The position numbers and the translations under genes were made by a program. A stretch of 64,000 nt of DNA from Piscicola geometra (taxonomy: Eukaryota > Annelida > Clitellata > Hirudinida > Piscicolidae), in NCBI GenBank assembly GCA_943735955.1, contig OX030956.1, positions 6,580,145 to 6,644,144 on the forward strand, read 5' to 3'. Positions within the stretch are counted from its first letter, which is position 1. The number at the start of each line of letters is the position of its first letter. Positions 20,758-35,771 of the stretch are shown here, one piece after another. The notes beneath the pieces were generated by a model. The model had not been told where the DNA came from, did not search any database, and saw only the letters and a list, made by a program, of their open reading frames with translations.

Positions 20758-23700
20758 TCACACCACGTGTCCATTGGTGACGACCTTGAGGAAGATCACG
20801 TGCTCAGCCTCCTTTATCGCCTTCTTGCACGCAGTCACCACTTCAGTCCTCGCGTGTCCGCCTTTGTTCGTGGTTTTCTTAGTTGAACTTGTTTCAAATG
20901 TTCGAAAAAAATAATTTAAACGTTTAAATGCTTACACGTCCTTTTCACACCACACTAAACCCACTCAAGCATACACCAACATCGTAGTTTAGCGCTTTTC
21001 TGGATCAGGGTGTTAATGCGTTTGTAAGTGTTGACGAGGTTGTTGTGGTTGTTGTGCAGGATGTTGTGAGTGTTGACGACTTCCCTGTTGAGCGACATCA
21101 ACTCCATGTACTGCCTTTTCATCCTTTCTCTGACGGTATAATCATGGTGTGGGAAATTCATGGCAGTAAAGAAAAAATAGATAATTTCTGATAAAAAGAA
21201 TTTTAGAAATCGAATTTTAAAAACAACTTCGAAAACTGGAAAGTCTTTTAAGAGCCTCTAAAGCAGCACAAAAAATCCGAATTTCAAACCAACAACTACG
21301 GCATCATCACCACTATCTGAAACAACTGCACCAACAAGTCGTCGATGATGAAGGCGTCTTCTGCTCTGACGACCGCCTCAAGCACTGCCTCGGTCGCTTG
21401 CGCCTCTTCTGCAGCCATCTTCATCGCCACGTACTGCAGGTCCTGCATCTGTGGGTGAGAGGGGTTGAAAAATATGGGGGAAATGCACACATGCCAATGA
21501 AAACTAGAATTTTTTTTTAAACTTCTCTCTCTTCTATTTTTTCTAACTTTTAAAATTATCAATCAAATATTTTAATATTTAATGGTAGCTCAACACCAAG
21601 AAACTTTCACAATAGTCAACATTTGTCGTAATTTTTTCTTTATCTTGTGTCCTATTACAAAATCACTAGTAAAAATAATCAAATATAACTTTTTCAAAAA
21701 GCTACATTCAAAAAAATCCAAAAATTATTGAAAATGTATCAAAAATCTTATTAAGGAATCTTTGAGGTATTTAAAAATAATTTAAATCAATTAAATATTT
21801 ATATTTTAAATTGATTTTTATGAAGTTTTGCGTTTGCCGGAGATAAAATTATTCAATTTTAGCAAATCGGGAAATTTTTTTGGGAAACATAATTGAACAG
21901 AAGGAAATTGTTAAACCTGTTGAGCTACAATTGATTATTATTATATTTAAATACAATTTTGCTCAGTTTCTTCAAAGCATTAAAAAAAAGAAGATAAGGC
22001 ATAAAAAATATTTGTTCCCATCATTTTGATTAGCCTCCATCTTATTATTCCACATCTTTTATTGATTAATGCTTGCTTCTTCCAACCATTTTGAAGAGCG
22101 AAGGAACGAGGTCGAACTCGAGTGGAAAGTGGGCGACCGAAGTGACATGTTGGATGCTGAGGAAGGCACACAAGTCCTGTATGATCTCGCCTGCCACCTC
22201 CATGCTGTCAGCTTTAATCGTCAACTTGAAAGAAGGCATGAAAGTTGGATCTCTAAGAACAAGCTATATCGTTTTATAATTGTATAACTAAAGTTTCTTG
22301 ACATTCTAAGCTCCATAATCACCTTCTCCACGACCTGCCTATCTCTAAAGCACTCTTTTACCACCTCCTCCCCTATCACCTTGCCTTCACTACTGCAGTG
22401 CACCAGCAGCAGCCCATGGTCTCTGAGGCAAGAGAAGGTGCAGCAGAGGTGCTCTTCCGTGGCCCTCTCCAGGTCTTCAGACAGCAGGAAGTGCTGGTTC
22501 ATCCATAGACACACCTTTAAGAAGAGAGTGAATGGGATGGTTGATGATTGCGAAGAAAGTAATGGGATGGTTGATGAAGTGAAATAAATGAGAATTTGCG
22601 ACTATTTTAGTTTTACAAGCGGTCATGGCAAGTTACCCTGTTGGCTCTCTCATTGATCTGCAACTCCACGTGACCCGAGGGTTCTTCGTGTGGTGATGAT
22701 GACGATGATGTGGGTGGTTCTGACGATGATGAGATCAGAAAGTACATTGAGAACTTAGGCAGGGTCCTTGTCACTTCAAAGACGTGAAAGCTGCGTGCAC
22801 TGCATGGTTAGATGGAATAGATGGATTGAGTGGTGGATGATGATGATGATGATGATAAAGAGAGGTAGATGATGATGAAGATGAAGTAGAGGAGCGAATG
22901 AAATGATGAGTGATCAAGAAAAAAGCTATTGAATGTAAATTCCACAATCACCACTGAGATGTGATAACGAAAAAAATCCTCCGTTTCACTTCCTTTTCCC
23001 CTCTTCCATCACATTTCACTCTTCCTTAATATCTCCCTATTACTTCTTCCCTCTTTCCTCCCACTTTCTTCCTTAATATCTCACCTCGCTGTCGAGCAGA
23101 CGAACACCCTGACCGATAGAACGACTTGCTCGTCCTTCAGTGGGTGCAGGGCGATAGCCACACTGCTGCTCAACTGGGTCTCTTCAGGACAACTGGAGAG
23201 AAGGTGAGAGGAGAGAGAGGGATGAATTGGAAAATGAATAATAAAAGATGATAAAGGTAGATTGCTGGTTGAGAGGGACAGTGAAGTGTGGATCATATGG
23301 CTAAAAGGTTGAGACTTTTAGGAACTGGTCGAACTAAATATTTGGATCATATTAAATAATCTAACACCACCAAGTTACGTAGTATGAGACAGAGTTTAAA
23401 GATTTGTTAACAGTAAGTTTAATAATAAATCTACCCCTATCCCTAACCTTAAAGCTCCACCCCTTAACTACGTAAATCCACCCAAAAGTTGGTGGTGTTA
23501 GATTATTTAATATGCTCCAAATATTATTTAAAAAATTTCAATTAATTTTTTTTTCATGGGCTCACAAGCAGAAGCTGTCCCCCTGGAAGACACTCTCTGC
23601 GAAGATGACGACGCCTCTGATGAGAGTCTCTGTGGTGGTGGTGGTGGTGTGCATGCAGTGGCATTGTTGAACGAGACGCTGGTGTTTATGCCATATGGCA

Positions 23701-26272
23701 AAAGAATTTCTGATGGAATATCGAAAGAGAAATATTTAAGAGATTTCTAAATAACAAGTAACCGTTGGTGGTGCAGATGTTCAGTTTGACAGAGGCCTTC
23801 AGTTGAGTGAAAAACAAGATTTAAAAAATTAAAATTTTAAAATTAATAATTACATCATCTCCACTTTCCCTCCCCTTCACCACACGACCTACTAGTACCT
23901 CAACGACTGGATCATCAGGCGATGAGTTCTTCTCGACGCAAATGAAGGTTTGGATGTCGGTATCTGCAGGGATGCAGGAGGCAGGGTCTGCATGGACATT
24001 CTCTTCTTTTGAGACCATTTCAATGCTCTTTAACTCTTTCAAGAGGTTCTGTTGAAGCAGCGTGATGTTAGAACTCGTTATGGAATGCCTGATGTTTGCA
24101 ATGTTTGGAGCTAGTTTGTGCATCGTGTCTCTTGCATCACGGACTTTATCGTTCATCTCTCCCATTACAACACCACAACACTGCAAACACTCACAGTCTT
24201 TCTGATTCGCATCTCTTGCAGTTTCGAGGCCTCCTTGCTCACAAGAGAGGCTGGAAGAGTGCTCTTGATGGCGGGAGTGCCCCTGGCGAATGCGTAAAAA
24301 CTTCCGTCTTGACAGCAACACAAGAGCACATCGTTTGCACCGATGCCTGCCAACTGGTGGTGGGGATGTTTGCTATAGAGTCTAGTAAAATTTTAAAATT
24401 CCATTGAAAAATATTTAGATTAATTAGCAATAACTTTTTTAATAGTAGATTTCATAGAGATTTAAAAATACTTCTGCAACTTGATATTTATGTACATGCG
24501 ATATCATTGTTATTTTTATAGCGAATTTTTCGTTAATTTTACTTGTGAAGATATTAAAATCAAAATTCTTTAAACAAAACATCCAGACACCGGCAAGAGA
24601 GCAACGACGGGCTGTGGGAGGCTCTCCTTGAATATGGTTTCACCTGTCTCCGCGTTACGGCCTTCCAACTAGCGGAGATATTATTTGCAAGTTAAGCATT
24701 AAGGATTGAATAATAGTTGATTTAGAAGAGTAAGATGCATGTTTTGAAAAAAGTCTTAAATCTCACCCACTTTTCCATTACTCCACCCTGTTATGAGCTC
24801 TAGCACGCCATCTCCGTTCACGTCGAAAGCCAGAAGAGCATTGGGAGTGTGCTGCGACTTCAGGGTGGTAAGAGGCAGAGTGGTAGCAGCAATTACATAT
24901 CATGCATACATGGTAGTTCTAGATAGAGTAACTTAACTCAACCTCATGACAGAATGCTCGTTGAAATTAATATTCAATTAAACGATAACCCTTCTCAACC
25001 TTGATTCTCCACTTCCTTTTTCCAGCGACGTAAACACCCACAGTTCCATCCACCAAGGCGTACCCAAGCCTGCCTCCACGCAGACTGACCAGCACACTGA
25101 CCACCTTCAACGTTGTGTCTTTATTATAATCTTTAATGCTTCCACAAGGCGTTGAGAACAATGTTGAGCACTCATCCTTCAAACGGATTCTTCAAATATG
25201 GTTCATGAAACGCCTAGCAGCAGGAATTGTCACCAGCACCACCACCTTCACCAACCTGGTTCTCATTGATGTCTGCAACCACCTCGTCCTGCTTGAAGAC
25301 CCTGATGTCGTGTCCTTCTGTGCCCACCATCAGCTGCTCGAGTGGTTTGCAAGCATTCACTATTTCCATCGAAATATTCGATACTGACTCAGTTTACAAA
25401 TCATATAGGTATTTTAGTTCTTATTCCTCAGAGCAAACGATGGATGGTTTGTCATTTACGATGGGTATAACGGTACTTAACGAACTTCGTCGTGAGAGTC
25501 GTTGTCGTAGTCAAGCAGGCTCAAACAACTCACTTTGTCGCCTGTCACCTGGTTCAAGCAAGAGTCATTGAAGTATGTAGTGGAAAGAAGAGATATAATG
25601 TAGATAATGATAGTTTCTTAGAATAAGTTTTGCGATGAGTTCATTACAGTCCAAAAGCAGTCTTCGCCACTGCTGTTGAAGCCCTGTATTGAGCTGTTGC
25701 CACCCACGAACGCTAAACTCTCCTCCATTTCTCCCATCCTCCCAAAAGCCAACACGCCTGCTCCATCAGACACCTAGTCATTGTTTAGTCATTTTATAGA
25801 GTGTATTTAGCTGAACTTTAATTCTTAAATTTGCGTTTCAATAAACATTTTCATTTCGATTTTACAAAGTTAAAATAACCTCTTTAAAGAAAATATCTTT
25901 GTTATTTTCAACGTCAAAAGCCACAAGAGAGTCTGTAGTAGCAATGAGAAGAATGTCGTGCGAGAAAGCATCATAGTGCGCTGTTGCTAAGTATGTCACT
26001 TTTTGGTTTATATTCAGAATTTCGAGACTAAGATCCTGGCCATATCGATCGGGATTGTATTCACTCATAAAAATCTGTAAAAATAGATTTTATCATTAAA
26101 AACTAAAATTAAAATTTAGTAATTTAAATGTTTCCAAATTATAGAAAGAAAATACTTTTCCAGAGTCAGATGCAAAAGCAATGCATTGAGATTGATTTTT
26201 AAATTTTCCGTGACATATTTGCTTCAAATGTATTTTTTTGTTAACGTTCAGAGAAAAAATAAGATTCAGCAT
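20758..26272 (-). CDS. BBS2: Bardet-Biedl syndrome 2 protein homologue (BBSome subunit)
   Basis: About 18 minus-strand exons. The first is 26156-26272 (MLNLIFSLNVNKKIHLKQ). Then come about 25879-26076, 25650-25771, 25482-25549, 25257-25350, 25010-25120, 24765-24890, 24590-24675, 24265-24360, 23900-24150, 23560-23780, 23085-23195, 22630-22800, 22320-22515, 22070-22240, 21296-21450, 20985-21165 and 20758-20840 (stop 20758-20760). Recognisable BBS2 blocks are HDILLIATTDSLVAFDVENN, MVGTEGHDIRVFKQDEVVAD, GRLGYALVDGTVGVYVAGKR, NGDGVLELITGWSNGK and, at the C-terminus, VTACKKAIKEAEHV. BBS2 has an N-terminal beta-propeller, a coiled coil, a GAE-like and platform domains, and works in the BBSome coat that sorts membrane proteins to cilia. 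Inner exon ends are approximate. The start shares a short intergenic region with STARD10. Confidence 0.93.
23337..23525. mobile_element. 189-bp inverted-repeat element (MITE) in a BBS2 intron
   Basis: The 37-bp ends are inverted copies with one or two mismatches: left starts AATATTTGGATCATATTAAA, and the reverse complement of the right end starts AATATTTGGAGCATATTAAA; both continue through TAATCTAACACCACCAA. The interior is about 115 bp with no coding potential. Superfamily not assigned. Confidence 0.85.
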
Positions 26273-26588
26273 TTTTAACTGAAGCTTGGCTTTTGGTTAC
26301 ACAGCAACCAGAGGTGCGTCTTTAAAAGTAAATTTAAACAGTTTAATTAGAATCTAAAAAATATTTGTATAATAAATACTAATTTATTAAATAATCTTTG
26401 AATAATATTATAATTAAAAAATTAAATTTACATGGAACAAAAAACTATTTTAAAAACAGTTCATTTTTAACTTATATCTTATAACTGTTTTAAACCCTTA
26501 TAATAAATTTAAAGGAAAAAACATCTAAATAATACTTTTAAAATATAATCGTTTTTTTGTTGTTTTATTTTGTTCATTATTTTGTAAA
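26273..26588. promoter_or_regulatory. Bidirectional intergenic region of BBS2 and STARD10
   Basis: The start codons of BBS2 (minus, 26272) and the STARD10-like gene (plus, 26589) lie 316 bp apart with nothing else between them. The two promoters must therefore lie in this AT-rich stretch or overlap the 5'UTRs. No specific motif is claimed. Confidence 0.6.
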
Positions 26589-28285
26589 ATGAGTTATGGA
26601 GAGGCAAAACCGGCTACAGACGAAGACTTCAAAAGATTGAAGGAAATGATTGAAGAAACTGAAGGCTGGGTTAATGTCTATGGAGTAGATACTTATTTCG
26701 TCTGGACCAAGCAAAATAATATTTCTCCTTTTAACATGATCAAGGTAAACTTTATTGAAAATGAATTTTCAAGTGTTATCTCATGGCTATCTTTATTTTA
26801 AAACTTACAAAAAGTATTAAATATAACTTTTTTTGTTTACCAGTCAAAAGGATATTACCCAGATGTGTCAGCTGACACACTTTATGATGTCTTGCACGAC
26901 CCTCAATACCGAAAAGTGTGGGACCCGACCATTCTTGAGGGCAAGGAAATTTGTAGGATAGATGCTAACAACGATATTGGATACTATGCCAGTCAGTACT
27001 CATTCATAATTACATTTGTAACTATTATTATCTTAATTCGTTTTCAATCTTTTTGTTTTAAAGACTTTTAAATAAAAATTGAGCTAATTCTTTATATGAA
27101 CGTTTTCCAGTGCAGTTACCAAAGCCTTTAGCAAATCGAGACTTTCTTACTGCAAGATCATGGAAAGTCCAAGGAAGGGAGCGGTTCATAGTGAACCATT
27201 CAGTCAACCATGCCGTTAGTGTCCTAGCTCATTAGCGGTCATTGTTTTAGTATTCCCATTCAATTCTTATCAAAGGATTGTTCTTCGCCATACCACTCCA
27301 ATTAAAAATCTTCAGAGTCAATTGATAATCCCCCCGCTACCACCACAGGCAATGCCCATGCGCAAGTCGTACATCCGAGGCACGTCGTACATGACGGGCT
27401 ACTTGATCACATCCCAGCACGACGACTGCTCCCTCCATGGATGCACCATCTCATATGTCACCCAATCAGACCCCAAAGGTATTGTGTGGTTTTATCATCA
27501 TCACCACCATCATTATTATCTTTATCATCATCATTATCTTGTTTTAAATGAAACATTAAATGTCACAAATTCATGTAATCATTGCCAATGCTTAATGGGA
27601 GAGTTCTAGCAGGCTTTGAACGCTTCATGGTGGCATTCAAGTTTTCATTTTCCTGCAGGCAACCTGCCATCGTGGGTGGTGAACAGAGCATCCACTTGGC
27701 TGGCTCCCAAGGTCTGTCCTCTATTCATTATCTATCAATTTCTCTGTGCATAATTCATCATATGGTCGCTTTATAATCTATCACATGGTCTCTTTATAAA
27801 CTATCACATGGTCTATTTATAATCTATTACGTGGTCTATTTATAATCTATTACATGGTCTATTTATAATCTATTACGTGGTCTATTTATAATTTATCATT
27901 GTTACATTGTTATCTATTGTTACATCGGCCACACAGCCACTTACCCAAGCAATTCGACAACCACCAGGTGCTCGAGAAACTGCACACAGCAGCACTGGCC
28001 TACGAGGAGTGGAAGCAGAAGAACGACCCTGGCAACAAGCCATGGCTCTATCCCAGCCAGTCAGACCTGCCTAAGGTGCCTTGCAACCTTTCTTACATTG
28101 CTAGTCAGAGATATTCTCGAAAAGTATTAGTCACGTGAGAGTTGTTAAAGTTCCCACTCATGGAACCCACCACACAGATGAACAGCCGTGACATCCTGGT
28201 GCTGGACAACGACACGCAGGAAGACCTGACGTTCGAGAGCCTGATCCAGGAGGAAGACATAGCGCCTGTAGAACTCAAGAAGTGA
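26589..28285 (+). CDS. STARD10: START-domain lipid-transfer protein, STARD10/PCTP group
   Basis: Seven exons with closing phases: 26589-26744, 26844-26991, 27111-27214, 27349-27478, 27659-27711, 27968-28075, 28178-28285; 268 aa. The START domain covers most of the protein: PDVSADTLYDVLHDPQYRKV and WDPTILEGKEICRIDANNDI (the DVLxDxxYRKxWD signature), PKPLANRDFLTARSW, VTQSDPKGNLPSWVVN (matching QVDPKGxLPxWVVN), then YEEWKQKNDPGNKPWLYP, close to the KYPEWKQKHxPxxKPWL of STARD10. An acidic tail of about 35 residues follows. The START fold makes a hydrophobic tunnel that carries phosphatidylcholine or phosphatidylethanolamine between membranes. The start ATG follows an AT-rich leader and has no in-frame competitor. 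PCTP is the main alternative, but the KPWL region and acidic tail favour STARD10. Confidence 0.92.
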
Positions 28286-28913
28286 CACTCCACCACCCTA
28301 CATTCCGTCATCCCTTCCATTGTCCTCATTCCCTCACCATTCCACTGTATATAGGCAACAAGCGTCTATCTTCCACAGTCTTCCATGCAAGCCCTGATAC
28401 CTCATGCATGCAGCAAAAGCATGCACAGGCCTTCATTTATTTATTGTATTTGAACATCACATTTTCCGAGTTTGTATTTGCTACATTTGCACCACGACAT
28501 TAAGTTCTCATGGTACTGCCTTCTCCATGACTACTCTTATGATGCCATCTTTTTTAATTGTTCAACTATTTTGCACGTGGATACATTACTTGCTTGCGTC
28601 TTATTCATCTTCATTCATTGCCTTATTTTGCATTTCTGTGCATTCGTTGAAAGATTATGGTATTTTCATCATCATCATCATCATCATCATTATAATCTTT
28701 ATCATCATACCCATCATCATATTTGTATTGTGATTTGACATACACAGGCTTCTTTTTCAGTGATTTGTTTGTACTCCAAATAATATCCTTTATAGCTTAC
28801 TTCTCTTTTACACAATAAACAGCGAAAAACCTAGTTTAGAGTTCCTGCTTAAATCTTTTGATGCAAATTTAGCCGCAAAAGCAATTTCCAAGAGTGGCTG
28901 AAAAATCATCATC

Positions 28914-29177
28914 ATGCTGAGACGTAATCAAGTAACCAGTCATGTTAGAGCAGGAGTGGATCCACCAGGGCCAACCCACTCAAGGAAACATGGTTCCAGC
29001 AACTGGCCCATCGAACACTTGACGTCATACGCCTGCGTCGCTACGATGGTATCGATATTTTTCTCGTTTCAAGCAAACAGCTACGTTGCGAACTTTTAAA
29101 GGAATTCACGACTAAAATGCTTCAAGTGCGATGTGTCTCTGCACCTGAATTGTGCGATAAGGTACCACACGCCATAG
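28914..29177 (+). pseudogene. Decayed piggyBac-type transposase C-terminus
   Basis: The frame ending at the TAG at 29175-29177 reads RLKCFKCDVSLHLNCAIRYH, which matches the cysteine-rich tail of piggyBac-family transposases (CxxCxxxLCxxxCFxxYHT). The same frame is open from 28914 but is broken by a TAA at 29097-29099, and no catalytic core is nearby. It is a relic of the 3' end of a DNA transposon. The call rests on a short motif. Confidence 0.45.
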
Positions 29178-29936
29178 TGGTATCATGGATTGAATAGCCT
29201 GTGTAATGCTCCAAACATTTGAAAAAACAGCTTGTCTGACCTTTTTTAAACAGTTCATGTTTTAACAATTCTTCTTAAATATTTTCATTACGGTTTTCGG
29301 CAATTATTGACTACATTATTCATTTTAAACTGCAAGATTGCGAATTAGATATTTTGCCTAATGATCGCAAATAGGATCATAACCAGACTCAGCGATACCC
29401 TTTGGGATCGTCATTTTATAAGACGCTAAAATAAACTCCGCGTAATTATATAATAATTCATGCCAGTGTGTTGTTATGGTCTTATTGAGTAAGTATAATC
29501 AACAGAAACACTTTGACCTAGCCATTAATGAGATGGGTTAGGCATGACAGCAATTATATAGCACGTGCATTCTATTCATCTCTTAACTATTCTATTATGT
29601 ATTACAAATAAAGAAAAACCATTTTGAATTTTTTCACCATAAAAAACATAAATTTTAAAGAATGAATCTTTCAATGTCTGCAAACATATTGCGGCTAGAA
29701 ACTTAATTATGAGTTACATAGAAGACGAGAAATAGCGAGAAACCTCTGCAAGTAGAAATGCACGGGAGGAAGAATAGGAAAATTCATCAAATTAGTATTG
29801 ATTGTTTTGAAATTAGCTTTGTTCATAGAGAGTTTTAAAATATATAAGTTAATTAAAAATCATTAATCCGTTCTTCAAATTTTTTATACTCAATACTCCT
29901 GCAAACGCACGTGGAACGACTTGAGAGTTTTTCTGC

Positions 29937-31646
<1,710 letters not shown>

Positions 31647-32610
31647 TTTGGATCGAGTTTGGAGAAACACGGGATTTATCATATGACAAATGTTACTAAT
31701 GAAGGTTCAACGAACAGTTGAGGGCGGACCATAGAAAAACAAAATACTAATTACGTTTTGAAATAAAAAATAAGTATATCTAAATTTAAATAAATTATTA
31801 AATTAATTATTATTTCGAAATGTTGAAAATTTAATTTAGTTTTTATGAAAAACAAATCGTTTAATATAACTTTATTTCAAAATGAACATTTATTTTTTCA
31901 TTTAAGTTTGTAAATATAACAAGTTACAACCTATTACACAAAATTCACTTTTACCAATTATAGGTTTAAAGAAGGCATTAAAAGTGAATTAAAAAGTTGA
32001 AATGGCTTTTACTTTGAGACATCTCCCAAAGTTTGGAAGAAAAGTAAACGATTTTTCATTTCATCATTTAATGAATTTTCAAGATTTTGTGTGTTAGGGT
32101 TAAAAGCACCTACCATAAAATCCTTTCATTAAAATGTATAGGTCTAATATTCTAATTTGTAGAAAAGATTATTTATTAATTTTTTTATTAGACAATAAAA
32201 AGAATATTATAGAAATATATTATGCTAAATATTTCTTTCCAATACATTTATTAACTAGATGTAGACTATAATAAATTATATAATCTTGCAATGCAGCTGA
32301 CCCTGAGGTGTGAGAAAGATCTATTTGTAAAAAGTGGACAAACTTCATTCTATCACACAAAAAAGAGTTTCATTTTAAATTCCACATCATCCACTTTGAT
32401 CCAACTTCATAAATCCATCCACAATACGCCCAAAGAAAAACTGCCTCTTAATGACTTTGTTAGTGCTTTCAAATCATATTCTCCAAAAAAATGTTATTTT
32501 ACTCATTTAAATAAATAAATAAATAAATGATTTATGAAATCTTCAAATTACAAACTTAAATTGTTTTCTTTCTTATTGTCCATACAAAAATTAATCACTT
32601 CTCAAGACAG
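31647..32610. other. Divergent intergenic region LAMP / OXA1L
   Basis: AT-rich DNA with both promoters. An open stretch from the ATG at 32291 (ending LHKSIHNTPKE before a GTTAGT) is basic and Ser/Thr-rich, like a mitochondrial presequence, and could be the first OXA1L exon. Its splice phase at the obvious donor does not fit exon 32611, so it is left unassigned. Confidence 0.4.
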
Positions 32611-35394
32611 ATACATTTCAAGAAATGGTGGGTGCTCAAAGCCACGCGGATTCCACACTAACCTTCGAGACGGCTCTTGAAACGTCCATACCCTGTCTTG
32701 AGCCGACTCTGGCCTCGCTGGGTCTGGGTGGTTGGTCACCAAAGGGACTGGTCCAAAGTGCCCTTGAGCTGTTGCACGTGCAGCTCGACGTGCCTTGGTG
32801 GACTGCCATTGTCATCGGTAGGCCATTTAGCTCTTTTATTCGTTTTGTGCTTGCTTCATAATTGATTTCATCATAGTCTTTAAAATTAATTTATTCATAA
32901 AATTTTATTGAAGGATGCTAAAATCATAAAAAACACACACACAAACATACACACCAACACACACACACACACACACAGGCACCATTTGCGTGCGTATAGC
33001 CATCTTCCCTCTCGTGATCGCTTCTCAGCGCAACATCGCCAACCTGAACAACCACATGCCGACCATCCAACGCTTCCAAGACAGGATCACCGAGGCCAGG
33101 GCGACTGGAGATGTGCAGAAAAGTCACTGATCATTATGCTATGCATCTTATTTTAAATGATTTAAAATTATTGGACATTGAACATTATTAGAGAGAACTT
33201 TGATGAAATAATCTATGATAATGCAATATAATAAGTTGTAAGTGCATACAAACTTGGAAGATACCAAACAACGTTGAAACTATTCTATGAATCTATTTAT
33301 TGCTTCGTTATTTTCATAAAATATTAAATAGGTATTTGGTTTATCGTGAGATTTTCACGAAACATAACAAAAATGGCAATTGTTTCATCGTGAAGTAGTC
33401 ACGGAAAATATAATTCACGAGAAGAAAACACAATAATAAAAAAAACAACAACAACATCAACAGTGATGCAAAGCAGCAACGAGATGATGGCCTTCATGAA
33501 GACCAACAACGTCAACCCCCTCAAGAACATGCTGGTGCCCTTTGCACAGGTGTGCCAGTGTTGCCTTTTGTGAATCAGCTGCTCCAAATTCTGTGCTCAT
33601 CAACGTTTTTCCCACCATTTATGTTTTTATTTCAAATACTCGCGTGATGCAACAAGCATTTGGACTCTCCTCTTCCCTCCATCCAGTTGCCCATCTTCAT
33701 CTCCGTCTTCACAGGCCTGCGACAGATGGCGGTGTTGCCAGTGGCGTCGATGCAGACGGGTGGTCTGTGGTGGTTCTGCAACCTCACCGTCCCTGACCCC
33801 ACCTGGGCACTACCCGCCCTAACTGCACTCACCCTTCTCATCACCATCGAGGTTCTTGATGGGGGGAAGGGACGTCAAGATGTTGTATAATTTGTGTTGG
33901 ATGAATCTTTACATTTACATGATTAACTTGCCACTATAGCTTTTTATCTTCAAAGGTATTCGTGCTCAATGCAAACTCACTGGTTCTGACATAACTATGT
34001 CATATTCGTTGTGTATTGAGATACCTAATGGTGGTTGTATGTACGAATGCATGCTTGATACGTGCGACAGGCAGGCGTGGATGGCGTGAAGGCGAGTCAG
34101 ACAGGCAGCACACAGATCAAGTGGTTTCTGCGCTGCATGCCCTTCGTCTCGCTGCCAGTCATGCTCAACTTCCCCGCCGTTAGAGCGCCTTCTTGTCGTA
34201 CCAATAGTTTTTAAATCATTTCTATTTACATACAACTTTAGACTAAGTTTCATTGTTTTTTTTACAACTCGAAATATAAATTATTCAGCATAATTATAAT
34301 CAAAACATATTCCTTTCTTTCTCTAGCACATGCACAACCACCACCACCACCACAATCATCATCATCATCATCCCCACCCTAGGCGATGCTCTGTTACTGG
34401 TTCACGTCGAATACCTTCTCGTTGTGCCAGGTGCTCCTGCTGAAGATTCCTGCAGTGAGGGACTTCTTCGGCATCCCTCAACTTACCGACCACTCCAAGG
34501 CATACCCCCTCAAGAAAAGCACCCTCCCTGGTCCCCAACCCTCCTTCATGCAGAGCTTCAGGGAAAGTAAGCTCCTGGTTGTGCTTTCATCTGCTTATTT
34601 ACTAATCGTGTTTGTTATTGTGTCCCTTATTCTTATTTAAGTTATATTTTTTATTGTAGTTTATTTTTAGGAGTGATCATAACATGCTTCCTTTCTTATA
34701 ATTCTATATTGAGGATGTCTTAGAGAAGGGATGCATCGTTAGCGAGTTGATGCCTTCACTCTTCATCTCCTCACCTGCATGCAGGCCATTTAGAAAATAT
34801 ATTGCTCAGTAGTCAACTTCGTCGCACAAGCACCAGCCAGTAAGCACGCGTGGTGGCGCTAGTAGGCTCCACTGAAGTTCAAATCGATTAGGGATAGTAG
34901 GGCATGATTCGCAAGCCAAGTCACCATGAGAATGGCAAGCATTTCGTCTGAATGTAGCACATTAAATATGCATCAAGCATCCATATGTAAGCCAGTTAAT
35001 ACATTCTCACACTGATTAGTTGATTAGCTAAGAGCACCAACCAATTATTAGTTCAAATAAGCACTAATAGGTTATGATGATGATGATGATTGAAATGATA
35101 ATGTTATGATGTTGATGTGAAAAGGAAGATGGTGATGATAATGTGAGGATGATGAAGATGATGATGTGATGATGATGAAGATGATGATGTGAGGATGATG
35201 ATGATGTGAGGATGATGTGAGGATGAACTAAAAAAGTTCATTACGAAGCACTGGCAACTGACTGACGAACAACCGATGCAGGCATGAAAAACATCGAACT
35301 GGCGCACGAAATTGAGGAGCGGCAGAAGCACGAGGCCCTCAAGATGAAGCAGCCACAACAAGGCAAAGAAGCCAAGTTCAAGGACAAATTGTGA
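32611..35394 (+). CDS. OXA1L: Mitochondrial inner-membrane insertase OXA1L (YidC/Oxa1 family)
   Basis: Seven exons in phase: 32611-32817, 32979-33122, 33464-33549, 33687-33851, 34071-34178, 34383-34566, 35282-35394. Oxa1 inserts mitochondrially encoded proteins into the inner membrane and binds mitoribosomes through its C-terminal tail. The LGLGGWSPKGLVQSALELLH region, VDVPWW-like turn (LDVPWWTAI), first transmembrane helix (RIAIFPLVIASQRNIANLNN), LPIFISVFTGLRQMA, QTGGLWWFCNLTVPDP and SLCQVLLLKIPAVRDFFGIP all match OXA1L in order. The basic tail (KNIELAHEIEERQKHEALKM) is short. The N-terminal targeting peptide is not included: exon 32611 starts with two bases of a split codon, so at least one upstream exon exists; an internal ATG at 32625 is in frame but unlikely as the start. 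Confidence 0.94.
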
Positions 35395-35495
35395 CTGCTT
35401 CTTAGTGTAGCATTGACGTCTCTACGCCCTTTCTCTTCTAATTCTTGTACTTAAGTAATACCATACTTTCTAACCTAGATTCTGTACATTTAGGA

Positions 35496-35501
35496 AATAA
35501 A
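35496..35501 (+). terminator. Likely polyadenylation signal of OXA1L
   Basis: AATAAA about 100 bp downstream of the OXA1L stop and upstream of the convergent RNF gene. Confidence 0.5.
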
Positions 35502-35771
35502 ATACTAGAACCTTTGGTTATTCTCTTTTTATATTTGTGTCCAGGATGATCATCATCATCACCATCGTCTACGTCCAGTACAGTGATGAAGCGTTATTGG
35601 AAGAAACAAAGTGCACCAAAACAATAAGTAACGTCGAAAATAAAGAGGAAGATGGTCGAATGGAAGGTGAGAAGGAAATGAACCTCGCACACTATGCGAA
35701 CTCGTTGAAGCGTGCAAATGAATTTGGAGAACTGTCGGAAATGGAAAGTGGCAGTGATGGTGCTTTCGAGA

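Noticed and set aside
32291..32518. First exon of OXA1L carrying the mitochondrial presequence
   Set aside because: Composition is suggestive, but the splice phase at the only good donor does not match exon 32611; kept only as a note.
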